A stretch of 64,000 bases of DNA from Fulvia fulva (Eukaryota > Ascomycota > Dothideomycetes > Mycosphaerellales > Mycosphaerellaceae), in assembly GCF_020509005.1 (NCBI RefSeq), contig NC_063019.1, forward strand, positions 2,170,001 through 2,234,000, written 5' to 3'. Each line of letters starts with the position of its first letter. Within the stretch, counting starts at the first letter, position 1. This document shows positions 23,220-34,145 of the stretch, one piece after another. The notes beneath the pieces are model-generated. The model saw only the letters and a list, made by a program, of their open reading frames with translations. It was not told the origin of the DNA and ran no database searches. A program made the position numbers and the translations under genes.

Positions 23220-26200
23220 CCTCTCGATTCCCTTTCTCCCTTTTGTTTCCCCGGCTCTTCTCTCTCTCTCCCTCCTCTCTATCCACCTTTCCGTTTCTAC
23301 TACTAGGGAGAATTGCTCTAGGTAGTCCTCGTTAAGGATCTATCTTGTCACTCTCCTTATATCTTGTCTGTCCTGGATGATGGCCTAGTATTGCCTGTCT
23401 CTTGCCTTCGCCCTCTACTAGCTTCTCCCTTTTACCCACTTAGTACAGTTTAGTACTATGTGCTCCGGGTTTTGGGATAGGTAGCTATAGGGGCAACGTT
23501 TGGAATCGTATCCTAGGACTCTTCTTTAGTACAAGTATGCTCTTAGCCCAATGTGCTCAGAGTGAATCTGGATAGCTATGCTTGCTTCCGCCCTCTTTAG
23601 GTCTTTATAGATAAGGTAGTTATACCTCCCGAAGGTCCTGGCCGCTAGTAGGGCTCCTGGTCTCACCGGTTTTTGGTTCTAACCCGTTTCCTATAGGTGA
23701 CCTACGATCCTTTCTGCTTAGCTTTGCTTCTTTTTCCCTTTGTCCCCTATGTTAGCTTGCTCCCTTAGAGCTTCTCTCTGTTTAAGGGCTGCTAGGATTT
23801 CCTGTGATGTTTTTAGGTCTGCTTCCTTCTATAGGATTATATATAGCCGGTTAGGTCTTCTCCTCCTCTCCTACTAGGTTCTTATCCTTTGAGTAGCTAC
23901 TTAGATGGTTCCCTAGGCTGGGTATGCTGATGTCTTCTCTACGTATTAACACCTTATGCCCTAGAGGTACTCCCTAATAGGGGCTGTACCTGATTCCATT
24001 TCTATTGTCCTATAAGGGGTTGACTTGTATGCCCCTAGTACTCTCTTTAGGTAGGCTGCCTACGCTCTATTAAGGGGGTCCTCAATTCTCTTCGGGATAT
24101 GTTTTTCCGCTGCCCAAATTGCTGCTCTATATAGTATTACGGGCTTGACAATAGCCTTGTATATAGTCTAGGCCTTTATGAAGGTCGCCCCCTAGGTTGA
24201 CGTAGTAAGTCTCTCGATTGATTATCTATTAGTGTCCGCTCTCGCTTGCGCCTTCTTCACTTGTGGTCCCTAGCTGAGTTTCGGGTCTAGCTATATCCTA
24301 AGGACTCTAAGTTCCCTTTTAGGATAGGTCTCGAACCCCTAGATTTTTACTAGTGCTACTAAGTTGTGTTTTGTCTTTACCTTGCTAAAATGGATAAGTT
24401 GGTACTTGTCCGGTACGAATTTTGCCCTATACTCTCTTGCCCACTTTTCGCATTGTCTATGTCTCTCCTCTAGGAGTGCGCAGTTTTCCTCTATAGACCC
24501 CGACTACGCTAGGATATTTGTGTTATCTACGAACCCCGATACTAAGGTGTTTGCTGTTTCTAGGAGTAGGGTCAGGTCGGCTATAAAGAGGAGGAACAGA
24601 ATTGGGGAGAGTATAGAGCCCTATAGGATGCCCGTGTTCGTAATTAGGGTCTACGGGGCTTTAAAGGACCCTAGGAGGATCTAGGTTGTTCTGTCCTTAA
24701 GGAATGACTACATAAAGTATACTATCTAGGCTAGGATGCTTTTCATTCTAAGGATATATAGGAGCCTTACGTAGGACATATTATCGAAAGCCCCTAATAT
24801 GTCTAGTGAAAGCAGTAAGGCTACCTTGTTATTGCTATAGTACTAGATATGTCTAATTTGCTCTATGATCAGTTCGACTACTATGAGGGTAGATCTCTTT
24901 TGTCTCCCCCCTATTTACGTTACCGGGAGGAGGTTATGTTCTTCTACTATTCCGGTGAGCCTTATAGCTACGACCTTCTCTAGGAGCTTCCCTAGTATGT
25001 TTAGCAACGCAATTGGTCTATATGACTTTAACTTGGTATAGTCTTCCTTTTGGGGTTTCCTTAGGACGTAAGTTAGTAATTACCTAAAGGCCTTTAGGCA
25101 ATACCCCTGCTTTATATACTAGGTAAAGATTGGCGTAAGTACTAGAGTGATAAGGCTACTACTAGCTTTTAGGTAACAGTTAGGGATCTTGTCTAGGCCT
25201 AGGGCTTTGTTGCCCTTTAGTTTCTTGATAATGTTTCTAATCTCTATAGTAGACACTTACTAGTTAGCCTCCCTTAGCGGAGGAATGTGTGTTCCTAGGA
25301 TGTTGCTAAGGTCTACCTCTACCTAAGTCCCGAAGAAGTGGTCTACGAATGCTTTCGCTTTCCCTATCGGAGTGGTTTACGTTTCCCCGTCTTAGTCCTA
25401 TATTAAGGGAAACTAGGGCGGGGAGTTTCGTTCCTCGTCTAGTTTCCTAGCCTATTCTACTAGTCTCTAGATTTGTTCCGGGTGTTCTATAATCATCCCT
25501 ATAGTTGACCTCCACTCCTACGTCTTATCTCTTCTGATCTGCGCCTTCTTTGCTTTATACGCGTTATTATAGGCTTCCTAGTTTACTTAGGTACGTCGTT
25601 ACTCCTATCTCCTTCTTGCTCTCCTTGCCTCCTTGACTTTAGCTATGTACTCTAGTGTCTAGTATAGCTTCTAGTATAGCGACCATCTCTTCTTAGGTAT
25701 ATAGGCCTAGGCTGCCCTTTATATAGCTTCTATTAGCTGCTCTACTGCTTGGTCAATCCCCTCCGTTATGTGTATATTATCAATGTTCACCTGTTCTAGT
25801 TCGCCTTCTAGCCGCTACTATACTAGTGTCCACTCGGCCTACTTCTAGCAGAGCCTCCTCTTAGGTTCCCTCTCCTCCTTAATTATAAGTTAGATGTCGG
25901 TTTGGATTGGATAGTGGTCTGATAAGGACTCTAGTTAGTTATTGACTATATAGCTTTCTACCCGTCGTGTTAAGGCGTAGGACATAAAGTATAGGTCTAG
26001 CGTGCTAGAACTGTTGTTTCTAGCCTAAGTTTCTGTTCCCTTTGGCGTGATCAAGTCTATTTGGGCTGTTTCTATCTGACCAATAAGCCTCCCTACTAAG
26101 AAGTAGTGTACTAGGGTGAAGTCCGATCCCTACTTTAGGTAGTAGAGGTTGAAATCTCCTATCACGATGTTGTGGTTTTGTTAGTCTATTACTTCCGGGA

Positions 26201-26591
26201 GCCTTCCTAGCGTGTGTAGTTATGTGCTACTTCTGGACTCTAGAGGTAGGTTGTATACGCTATAGATTAGGACTTGGCCTTGAGTTGTTTTGAGCTATAC
26301 TATAGTGATATCCCTATCGGTTCTCGGCCAGGCCTACTAGTCCTCTACTAGTACCTTCTTACTAACATAGATACAAGTTCGTAGGACTCCCTCGGTTCTG
26401 TTTGTTACTACGTAGTATCTCGGGTCTCGTATAGTTAATAGAATCCTAGAGTATAGGTTGATCTATAGTTCCTATATTGCTATAATGTAGTGTTCCTCCG
26501 GGTCTAAGGCTTGTAGAAAGCTCCTTTAGACCTTGTCTTTGCTTCTGTTCACATTATACTGAATGATTGATAGTCTATTAGTATGAGGCAT
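23220..26591 (-). pseudogene. LINE-E ORF2 (endonuclease-reverse transcriptase) relic
   Basis: The ATG at 26591-26589 begins MPHTNRLSIIQYNVNRS, matching the start of the AP-type endonuclease of LINE-A. The RT region lies about 24300-25250 and includes the FVDD-equivalent near 24510-24530. Several in-frame TAG codons break it. By homology it would nick target DNA and copy the element RNA. The C-terminal Cys/His region lies near 23450-23560. Confidence 0.8.
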
Positions 26592-26599
26592 TAGGACAT

Positions 26600-27882
26600 G
26601 TTTATGTCTAGGTCCGTTTAGTCTTGCTATTAGTCTTACTATTAGTTTTCCCGTCCCTCCTCCTATTCTTCCCTTTGGGGTTAGCTCCCTATCATTTGGT
26701 TGATTCTTATTTGTCTATTGCTCTACGCTACCTTGTACAAGAACGTTAGTCTCCCTATTACTAGCACTATTTGTGGCTCCTCTTATAGCCGGGGTCTCTT
26801 ATTCGGGTGGGTAGTTCTCTCTAGTTGTTTCTATTCACCTACTAGGAACCTAGTTAGTATTGTTACCCTTGCTTCCCGCGCTCTCTACTAGGCTAATAGT
26901 CTAACTGGGTATTAGTTTGACTATACCGGGTGTTTTCTCCTACATACTACGCATCTTATGTCCTCCTTCCGTTTTTGGCACTCTTAGGTCGCGTGATCAC
27001 TAGCACAGTATAAGTAGACTAGTGTAGCTTTGCTACACTTTAGGGCAATATGTCCGTACTGTTGACAGTTGAAACATTAAAGGATTCTATAGTTACTCTA
27101 ATAGATTTCTATATCTAGCCTCTTAAAGTCCTAGTACAACCCTTAGTCTAAGACCTTGTTCGCTTACTCTAGTGTTGCAACCTATAAGATTAGCGAGGAG
27201 GCCCTCTTGCCCTCCTCTATCTTCTTCTTGACCTACGCTGTCTTTGTGATCTGTAGTCCTAGTACTATTACCTAGTTTTGCCTCTAGAGGTTTAGTATAT
27301 CCCTTTGTGTGTCAAAGGTTCGTAGGACCCTATACGCAATTACTATATACTGTTAATAGGAGACTTTCGCTATGCTCCCGATCTTCAGTATCTACTCCTT
27401 GTTTATTTCGAGGGCCTTCTTGTCCTATACGTATGCTATAAATAGCTTGACCCCTTTGTTGTCTACCCTTACCCCTACTATTCCCTTTACTCCGATCTTC
27501 TCGACTATCTCCCTCCCGGTCATCTTTCCTATCTCTTCCTTCTCTTTCTGGTCCGTAATATAGACTCGTAGTACTATACTTTAAGGGGGGGTAGGTTGGC
27601 TCGCGATTGTTACCTAGGTCGTTAGGCCCTAGGTCTGTCTCGGGTCTCTTTAAGGGTTGTTTCTTACGTTTCGTGTTGCTGCCTCGATTGCCATGTTGAT
27701 CGTAGTGCTTATTTGTCGTTTGAGCGCCTTTAGTCCCCCGAGCAGTTCGCTTATTACTCCTTTTAGTACTCTCTCCGGAAACCTCCCTTCTTCTACCGCT
27801 ACTATCTCTTCCGCCTTCTTACAGAGCGTCCTCTACTCGTCTCCCCCTTGCTCTCGGTCGTCTACTGCCGTCGTCGTCGCCA
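26600..27882 (-). pseudogene. LINE-E ORF1 relic with zinc knuckle
   Basis: Starts MATTTAVDDREQGGDEW at 27882 and aligns with LINE-A ORF1, including the extra N-terminus. The CCHC knuckle CFNCQQYGHIALKC lies near 27040-27075. TAG codons interrupt it. Confidence 0.78.
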
Positions 27883-27945
27883 TTTTTCAATCCGTTCCTA
27901 GTAAATAATCCTCGACATATATCCGACTTCTTTATAATATAGTTA

Positions 27946-29410
27946 ACGGCCGACCTAACAGATATAGAGGGAACGATCTACCTAGAGCTACTCGATATAT
28001 ACTAGATAGTAGGCCCGAGCTAGTTAATACTTTCCCCGTTATTCTAGAGCGTAAACGACTCCTCGAACTCTAGTATAGTAATAATTCCGAGCTTATAGCT
28101 TATATTCTAGAATATCGAACACGACCGGAAGGGGTTACTTAGGCTAAGTATCGAAACCTCGTTAAGAAGAGTCCTTAGTACTACTTAAGAGACAAGCTCT
28201 TGTTTTATTAGCGGCGAAGGGGTGTACCGATATAGCTAGTAGTAGACGATAATAATACTTAGAAAGAGATCGTAATATACTATTATAAAAAGTATAGTTA
28301 CTAGAGTACCGAGCTAGTATATAATTATATTACTAGCCGGTATTACTAGGATGGCTACTTCTCCGACGTATTGAATTAGGTAATAGGAGAGAGGTAGTAC
28401 TACGATCCCGTCTACGTATATAGAAACGGGTACTTACTTGTCGCCCGAGAAGCTCTAAGTAGGTAGATTAAGGCAAAGGTCGTATAGAAGCCTCTAAATT
28501 CGCGGGCGATTACTAAGTTCTTATATAAGATAGTGTTTAGCCGGTATAGATACTACTATAAGATTATGCTTAATAACGCTAGTATTAATAAAGGGGAGGT
28601 AGAGAGGATGCTTATTAGTATAGATATTAAGTATATCCGGATCTTACTCTACTATCCGTAGTTAAATATAACTATAGAAGTAGGATATCGACCTATTCTA
28701 GCTACTTTAGCTAAGCTTACTAAGAATACCTATAAGTCCTAGGAACGATAGATTACTACGGTAATTTAGGCTAATAGAACTACGGTATCTAGAATCACGG
28801 GTATAACTCCGGCGGAGGTCCTATATAGCTATCGTACTATTCTCCCGATCGAGGTAGGATACCCGATATAGGCGAATTATAAATAGGGATCTATTAGATT
28901 AACGGAGGAGCTATTAGCTATTCGGGCGCGTTAATTATAGTTACGGGATATAACTCTTTAAGAGTTATAGTTACGGAGAGTAAGGCTTCGTACCCTAAGT
29001 AAGGAATACTTCGATACTAAACGTAGTATTAACTTCTAGGGGTTCTAGGTCGGGGATCTTATAGTCAAGTTCGACAAGCCGTATAAGGATAACCTATCTA
29101 GAAAGATTAGTTACCGCTAGCTTAGGCCGTATCGTATAGCTAAGGTATACTCGGGGTTTAGTATATACGTCCTCGAAGAGCTTAATAGTACGAGGTTAAA
29201 GGGTATATAAGCCCGAGAGAACCTAAAGCTAATCCTATAGTTAAGACCGGACCCGGAGCTTGATCTTCCTAAAGCTAAAGACATTATAGTACTAGAGGAT
29301 AGGGTTATTATCGCGAATGTCGAAAAAGGCGATCTTCTAAACGATAGTAGACCTACTACGTCCGAATCTAACGACGAAGAAGATAACGATATACTTTTAA
29401 TAGGTATTAA
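27946..29410 (+). pseudogene. Gypsy family 3 pol relic, integrase and C-terminus
   Basis: Continues 19061-22983 across LINE-E. The plus strand shows LFYRRRRGVPI before the integrase His-Cys region, an integrase core with GITPAEVLYSYR, and the C-terminal block KFDKPYKDNLSRKISYR ... PYRIAKVYSGFSIYVLEELN, typical of fungal gypsy integrases that end in a GPYRI-like module. Broken by TAG, then cut by LINE-B at 29411. Confidence 0.72.
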
Positions 29411-31763
29411 TAGATAGATAGATAGATTTGTTATTCCCCTATTCTAGGACCCTATTCGGCCTATATAGGTATATATCTATTATTATATATAAAGGGAAAC
29501 CCGAATAGGGAGAAACCCTTCCCGCCCCCGACTTCTTCTTATATAGATTAGCTTTCCCTCTAAATATACGTAGTCTATATTACTACCCCGTTAGCCCCCG
29601 CTACTAGCCGGTCTCGTCGCGCTACGCCGTGTCCTCTCTTTCTATACTACTCCTACTAGGCGGTACTATTCTAGCTAGCCTTCTCTAGTATCTAGTTCGT
29701 AATACGCCGTATATCCTTAACGTTATTAAGAAGTACCCTAATCGTCCGGTCCCTCGCCTTTACTATCTACTCCCCCCTTCTAAGCGACTATCTCGGATAG
29801 ACGAGGAGTACGTACCGTATATTCTAGGAGTAATAGCCGTAGGGGTAGCTAGTATTTATATATTCTAGAACCTTCCTCTATAATAGGTACCCCTAGAGGC
29901 CGATATGTTCGCTTTAGGCATTAGTTTTAGATCTTCGCTAACGGCGTAACGAGTCCCTTTAATAGGTAGGCCCTCTCGCCTAAGGACTATACTTAGCTAC
30001 TATAGGTAAGGACTAGCCGTATAATAGCTATATATAGAAGTCGTAACTACCGAAAGTCCGCCCCCTATATAGATGTAGTGAGCCTCTAGTATAATACTAT
30101 ATTCTATTTAGCTTTCTATAATATTACCTATATATACTTCCTCTACCGTAGCGCCGGGTCTACCTATAGTCCGAGGATCCTAAGTTAATTTACCGAGTTA
30201 GTCGTATACCCCTATATCTAGATAGAAGCTTATATATTATAGAACCGTAGCCGGCGCGTAAAGTGTATTAGATTGTACTTTTCTAGGGCAAACCGAGCCC
30301 TTTACCTCCTAGCCTAGTCCTCGTAGATCTTATACTTCTCTTCTAGTAGCCTATAGTTCTCCTTAGTCGAGGAAGACTACGCTAGGATGTTCGTGTCCTC
30401 TACGAAGCCGCTCGTAGCGGTGTTCTAGGATTCTAGGGCTAGGAGTAGCGTCGCTATAAAGAAGAGGAACAGGATAGGTACTAGCGTTAAGCCTTACGGG
30501 ATTCTAGTATAGACTACTTAAAATAGGCTTTTATACTAACCGACTAGGATAGACGTACTATAGTTTTAGAGGTAGGACCGTACAAAGTTAATAAGCTACT
30601 TAGGGAGTCCTTTCGACCTTAGGATATAGAGTAGCCGCGGGTATAATACGTAGTCGAAGGCTCCTAATATGTCTAGACTAAGTAAGGATACTACCTTGTC
30701 CCTATTCCTATACTAGATCGCCTTTACCTAAGAGGTAATAAGTTCTATCGCGGATAGCGTCGACCGGTATAGGCGCGTACCTATCTAGGTGTCCGGGAGT
30801 AGGGAGTACTCCTCTACTACCTCGGAGAGTCTCGTTATAACTAGCTTCTTAAGCGCCTTCCTAAGAGTATTAAGGAGCGTAATTAGGCGGTACGACTTTA
30901 CCTACGTATAGTCTTTCTTTTACGGCTTACGTAGGACTACTATCGTCGATTGTTTAAATACTATCGGGTAGTATCCGGTCTATAGGTAGGCGTTAAAGAT
31001 CGCTACGACTACTAGGGCTAGTTAATCTCTACACTTCTTTAGTAGCTCGTTTAGGATCCTATCCGGCCCCGGGGCTTTCTTCGCCGGTAACTTCCTAAGT
31101 ATAGCGGCAACTTCTCCCTCGGACACCTCCTATTAGACCGCGATACTAGGGGCTAGGGGAGTAGAGCTATTTATATCGCCTAGATTAGCCTCGACTAGGG
31201 GCGGGAAGAAGTTACTAGCTAGTAGACGCGCCTTAGCCTCGGGGTCACTAATCGGGCTACTAGGCGATTATAGCGCTAGGATAGAGAAGGAGGGGCCCTA
31301 TATAGGGTCCTATCGGGCCTATTTTACTAGCTTCTATATCCTCGCTAGCTTGCCGGCGATTTCTTCTACTATAGCTCTCTAGCCGACTGCTTTCTCCCTC
31401 CGTATTATAGCTTTCTTCTATTAGTATGCCTCCCTATATACGTTCTAGGCCTCCTCGCTATAGCTACTCGTCTATACCCGGCGGGCTCTCCTTACTTCTC
31501 TTACTACCGTAGTATACTTCGGCGTCTAGTATAGTTTAGACTATATCGTTAGTTAGGTAAGCGGAACGTAAAGTAAGGTCGCTTTTCTTATTTCGTCTAT
31601 TAACCCTTAGACTGTCTCGTCTATCTCGTCTTTACTATTATATTACTACTACGCGATCTAGACTAGCCTCTCGGAGTTATTAAGGTACGCCTAGATATTA
31701 GCCTAGTAGGCCTTTCCCTAGTTTAGCTTAGGGGTTCTCGCTAGTATACGTTATATCTATATC
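29411..31763 (-). mobile_element. LINE-B copy, 5'-truncated and internally deleted
   Basis: The 3' end with the TAGATAGATAGATAGA tail is at 29411; the copy ends within the ORF2 endonuclease/RT linker at 31763. Compared with 57761-61136 it lacks about 440 bp of ORF2 C-terminus: position 29915 jumps from the equivalent of 58261 to that of 58703. The RT region (31040-31100 equivalent of KAPGPD) is recognisable. Strong RIP. It lies head to head with the chimeric element at 31764. Confidence 0.85.
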
Positions 31764-32841
31764 GGTCGACGACGAGAATTACCTATACGTAGTATTAGCT
31801 ACGAACCTCTCGTCTTACTACGAGAGAGCTAAGTATTCTTACGCTAGAGCGTCGTAGGCGCGACGGGCGCGTAACGTAGGCGAAGCCGTAGTAAATAGAG
31901 GACTACTAGGAAAACGGGTATCAAAACTATTTGACAAGCGTATACTCGTGTCGGGAGCGAGTCCCTCTTCTTTCTACGTATAAGAAGGGCGCGGAACCGT
32001 AGCCTATACGCTCGATAGGACACCTCTAGTATAAGTATAGAATTTTTACCTCTAGAGACCGTAAACCGAGCGGGCCGAGCGACGAATATTAGACGAGCGG
32101 ACTATAGAATAATAACTAAGCGGACTATACGACGGCGTCGAGCGGACTATAAAACAATCTAGTTTTTACTAGCGGGCAATACGGAGGGTAGGTAGACACG
32201 CGACGAAGCCTATAAGGGCCTATTAAGTACCCGGTATAGGAACGAGAGTTTTGCCTAAGGTACTACCTATTCCGCTATATAACGTACCTAGTCTAATATA
32301 GTAGATTATAACGAGGAAAAGACGATAGCCTAAGTAAGGAAAAGACGGCTATTAGGACGGGGAAAAGACGTATAATACGAGTAGATTAGTTGTATAATCG
32401 GGGAGGATCGAGGGTAGGGTAATAAGGAACTTTTTATTAGTTAGTAGGTAGAAACGTAGGGAGTACGCTACCCGGCGTAGTGTGTGCCCCGAGCAAACCT
32501 ACGAGGTATAGACGGCCGGTTTCTAGAGATAGGCTACGGTAACGCGAAGGGCGTTAAAACCTAGGGCGTAGTATATACTAGTAGCGACGGCTAATACTAT
32601 CTATATAGCCCGAGAGGACGGATACGTATATCGGTTAATAGAGAGTACTAAAGGGCTTAGGCCTATAGAGGTAGATATTAGCTTAAGGAGTAAATAGGGA
32701 GGGAGGGCGTAGAGGGAAGCTTTTACTCCGGGCTAACCTCTCGAAACGAGGCTATACGGTAGTACTAGATACGTAGGAAAGCGCGGTTAAGACTTATTAC
32801 CTTATCTCGTAGCTAGCTTACTAAATACAATTCCTTCCTTA
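31764..32841 (+). repeat. 1.08-kb 5' module, copy 1
   Basis: Non-LINE sequence also present inverted at 61137-62217, with the same 5' nucleotide in both copies. It contains short internal repeats: GCGGACTATA three times near 32095-32155 and GGAAAAGACG three times near 32315-32370. I find no retroelement domain or long open frame. Its origin is unknown; it may be a non-coding transcript or a gene captured by template switching. Confidence 0.75.
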
Positions 32842-32854
32842 TATAATCTAGGAG

Positions 32855-33600
32855 ACAAAGAATAAGATAGAAAGCCGCTACCGGAGAGGGGCCGGATATA
32901 GGATAAGCTAAAAAGAGGATGACCTTACTACCTTTACGGCCGTATAGATAAGTACCGAATAGCTAGTACGAAAAGAAGAGGAGCGTAGGACTCGCTAGGC
33001 CGGCGGGAGCAAGGCTAAGACCTAAAGCCTAGTAGAATAGATAGCGAGCTACCTATAGGAGTAGGACTAGAAAAGGAAGCCCCCTAAGACAATAGGCCCG
33101 ATAGTACTCCAAGCCTTCTAGAGACATAATTACTAGCTATATAGGGACCTAATAAGGGCCGAAGCAAGTATAGCGATCTAAATTAGGTCCGAATATATTA
33201 GATTAAGGGCCTACCTATTTAGGAGACGCGTACTAGATATCTAAAGCCTAGCCTACTAGTGTAGCTACCTATCGTAAAACCTAGAATATATACTACTAGT
33301 ATGCCCGTAGTAGGCGAGGGGTAGGGGAAATCGAAGGCACTAAGCGGAGAGGAGAGACTATAAGTCAATTATTAGGGACAAAGGTAACATTCGCCGAATC
33401 GCTCGGTAGATACTATAGTAGGAATACCTCTAGTAGTTTAGCCTTACTAGCGAGACGGAGGAGTAGATAGACAAGAGGCGGAAGCTAGGGGGGTTATAGA
33501 TAGAGTAGTTATTAGGGCAGGCCTATAATACTAGCGTACCCTTAATAAGGGAAATCTAAGACGATAACGAGGGGTAAAAGATAGGCGGGAAGGAGGAAGG
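32855..33600 (+). pseudogene. LINE ORF2 C-terminal fragment
   Basis: The plus strand encodes a decayed version of the LINE-A ORF2 C-terminus: SIAI-x-IRSEYIRLRAYL near 33165-33230, then the Cys/His region and a DYKSIIRDKG...RRIAR block. TAG codons interrupt it. It is the 3' partner of the module. Confidence 0.7.
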
Positions 33601-33711
33601 GTTTTTACTAGTACGGTTTCCCTTCTATATATACAGAAAAGCAAGATAGTATAGCTATATAGGCTAAAGGGCACTATAATAGCTTAAATGAAATATCTAT
33701 CTATCTATATC

Positions 33712-33825
33712 CTCCCCTATTACGAAACCGTCCCTAGTTTTACCTCTACTACGCCTAATATAAACTAAGAAACTATACCTATAGGTTATACGTAAGGAAG
33801 GCGGATCCGGTATCTAGTTAGGTAG
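33712..33825. other. Old RIP-altered DNA, unassigned
   Basis: 114 bp between the chimeric LINE and the chromovirus, continuing at 41053 once the chromovirus is removed. Probably the end of gypsy family 3, but no domain is convincing. Confidence 0.4.
33821..33825. repeat. Target-site duplication GGTAG, left of the intact chromovirus
   Basis: GGTAG precedes the 5' LTR and is repeated at 41048-41052. Confidence 0.92.
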
Positions 33826-34009
33826 TGTCACGGGCAGCCCGCGACCCCTCACTGTAGCTGCGTCGGCCCGGCTGAACCGCGGACCTTCTGCATCGGGTTA
33901 GCGCGGCTTGGCTTTACTTTATAACTTCGCCGCGCCTCGCGCTCCTCTTTCGTAGCTTCGTAGAACAACAACTATCTCATTCGGACCCTATGGTACGCGC
34001 GCCCTTACA
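33826..34009 (+). repeat. Chromovirus 5' LTR
   Basis: 184 bp, TGTCAC to CTTACA. Identical to the 3' LTR except G versus A at 33992 and C versus T at 34008. It contains a TATA-like element and the inferred start of the RNA. Confidence 0.95.
33918..33925 (+). promoter_or_regulatory. TATA-like element of the chromovirus LTR
   Basis: TTTATAAC lies about 40 bp upstream of 33960, where the RNA is inferred to start from its complementarity with the primer-binding site. The spacing is plausible for a fungal promoter. Confidence 0.55.
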
Positions 34010-34020
34010 GTTTGTTCTAC
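33960..34020 (+). other. Self-priming pair: RNA 5' end and primer-binding site
   Basis: GTAGAACAA at 33960-33968 is the exact reverse complement of TTGTTCTAC at 34012-34020, two bases after the LTR. No TGG-starting site complementary to a tRNA 3' end is present. This matches the self-primed reverse transcription known from the Tf1/sushi group of chromoviruses, in which the first bases of the RNA fold back on the primer site. Inference from sequence only. Confidence 0.65.
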
Positions 34021-34049
34021 CTTACTACCCAGATCGCGGATCTAGGTAA
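33990..34049 (+). CDS. Short upstream ORF in the chromovirus leader
   Basis: ATG at 33990 opens a 19-residue frame ending with TAA at 34047-34049, upstream of gag and downstream of the inferred RNA start. It is in the same frame as gag but separated by stops. Translation is unproven; it could damp gag initiation. In the 3' LTR this ATG is ATA. Confidence 0.3.
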   Translation: MVRAPLQFVLPYYPDRGSR

Positions 34050-34051
34050 GG
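34020..34051 (+). other. Hairpin next to the primer-binding site
   Basis: CCTTAC (34020-34025) pairs with GTAAGG (34046-34051), and inside it AGATC (34031-34035) pairs with GATCT (34039-34043). Likely part of the RNA fold that presents the primer site. Confidence 0.5.
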
Positions 34052-34145
34052 GACGCGTAACAACAGGAACAGACAGAACCGCAGAACTCGAGAACGCGCA
34101 GAGCCGCATCAGAACACAGAACACGGTAAGGCGCACAGCGCGCAG

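Larger units (their letters stand above)
22984..27945 (-). mobile_element. LINE-E, full-length RIP-altered Tad-like LINE
   Basis: Non-LTR element on the minus strand with a TAGATAGATAGA (TATC on its own strand) 3' tail at 22984, ORF2 and ORF1. It is related to LINE-A but distinct. RIP load is intermediate: many CpA and TpG survive. It inserted into gypsy family 3 pol. A short TAGTTAA match on both sides is a possible TSD, but the 5' end is uncertain. Confidence 0.85.
31754..33711 (+). mobile_element. Chimeric LINE 1: 1.08-kb 5' module fused to a LINE ORF2 3' end
   Basis: The body runs 31764-33701. It starts GGTCGACGACGAG, shares 1,078 bp with the complement of 61137-62217, passes a junction at 32842-32854, then continues as the 3' part of a LINE related to A and E and ends in a TATC tail. 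TATCTATATC flanks it at 31754-31763 and 33702-33711; because this resembles the tail, the TSD is only probable. RIP is strong in the LINE part. Confidence 0.8.

Noticed and set aside
10140..33711. Reassigned genetic code (TAG read as Gln or Trp) to explain pervasive in-frame TAG
   Set aside because: The intact chromovirus and LINE-B ORF1 use CAG and TGG normally, and the CpA/TpG loss is symmetric on both strands and in non-coding DNA, which fits RIP.
33712..33825. Possible chromodomain (RRIRYLVR) in the DNA into which the chromovirus inserted
   Set aside because: Only a few residues resemble the family, and gypsy-3, the likely parent, shows no chromodomain; too weak to call.
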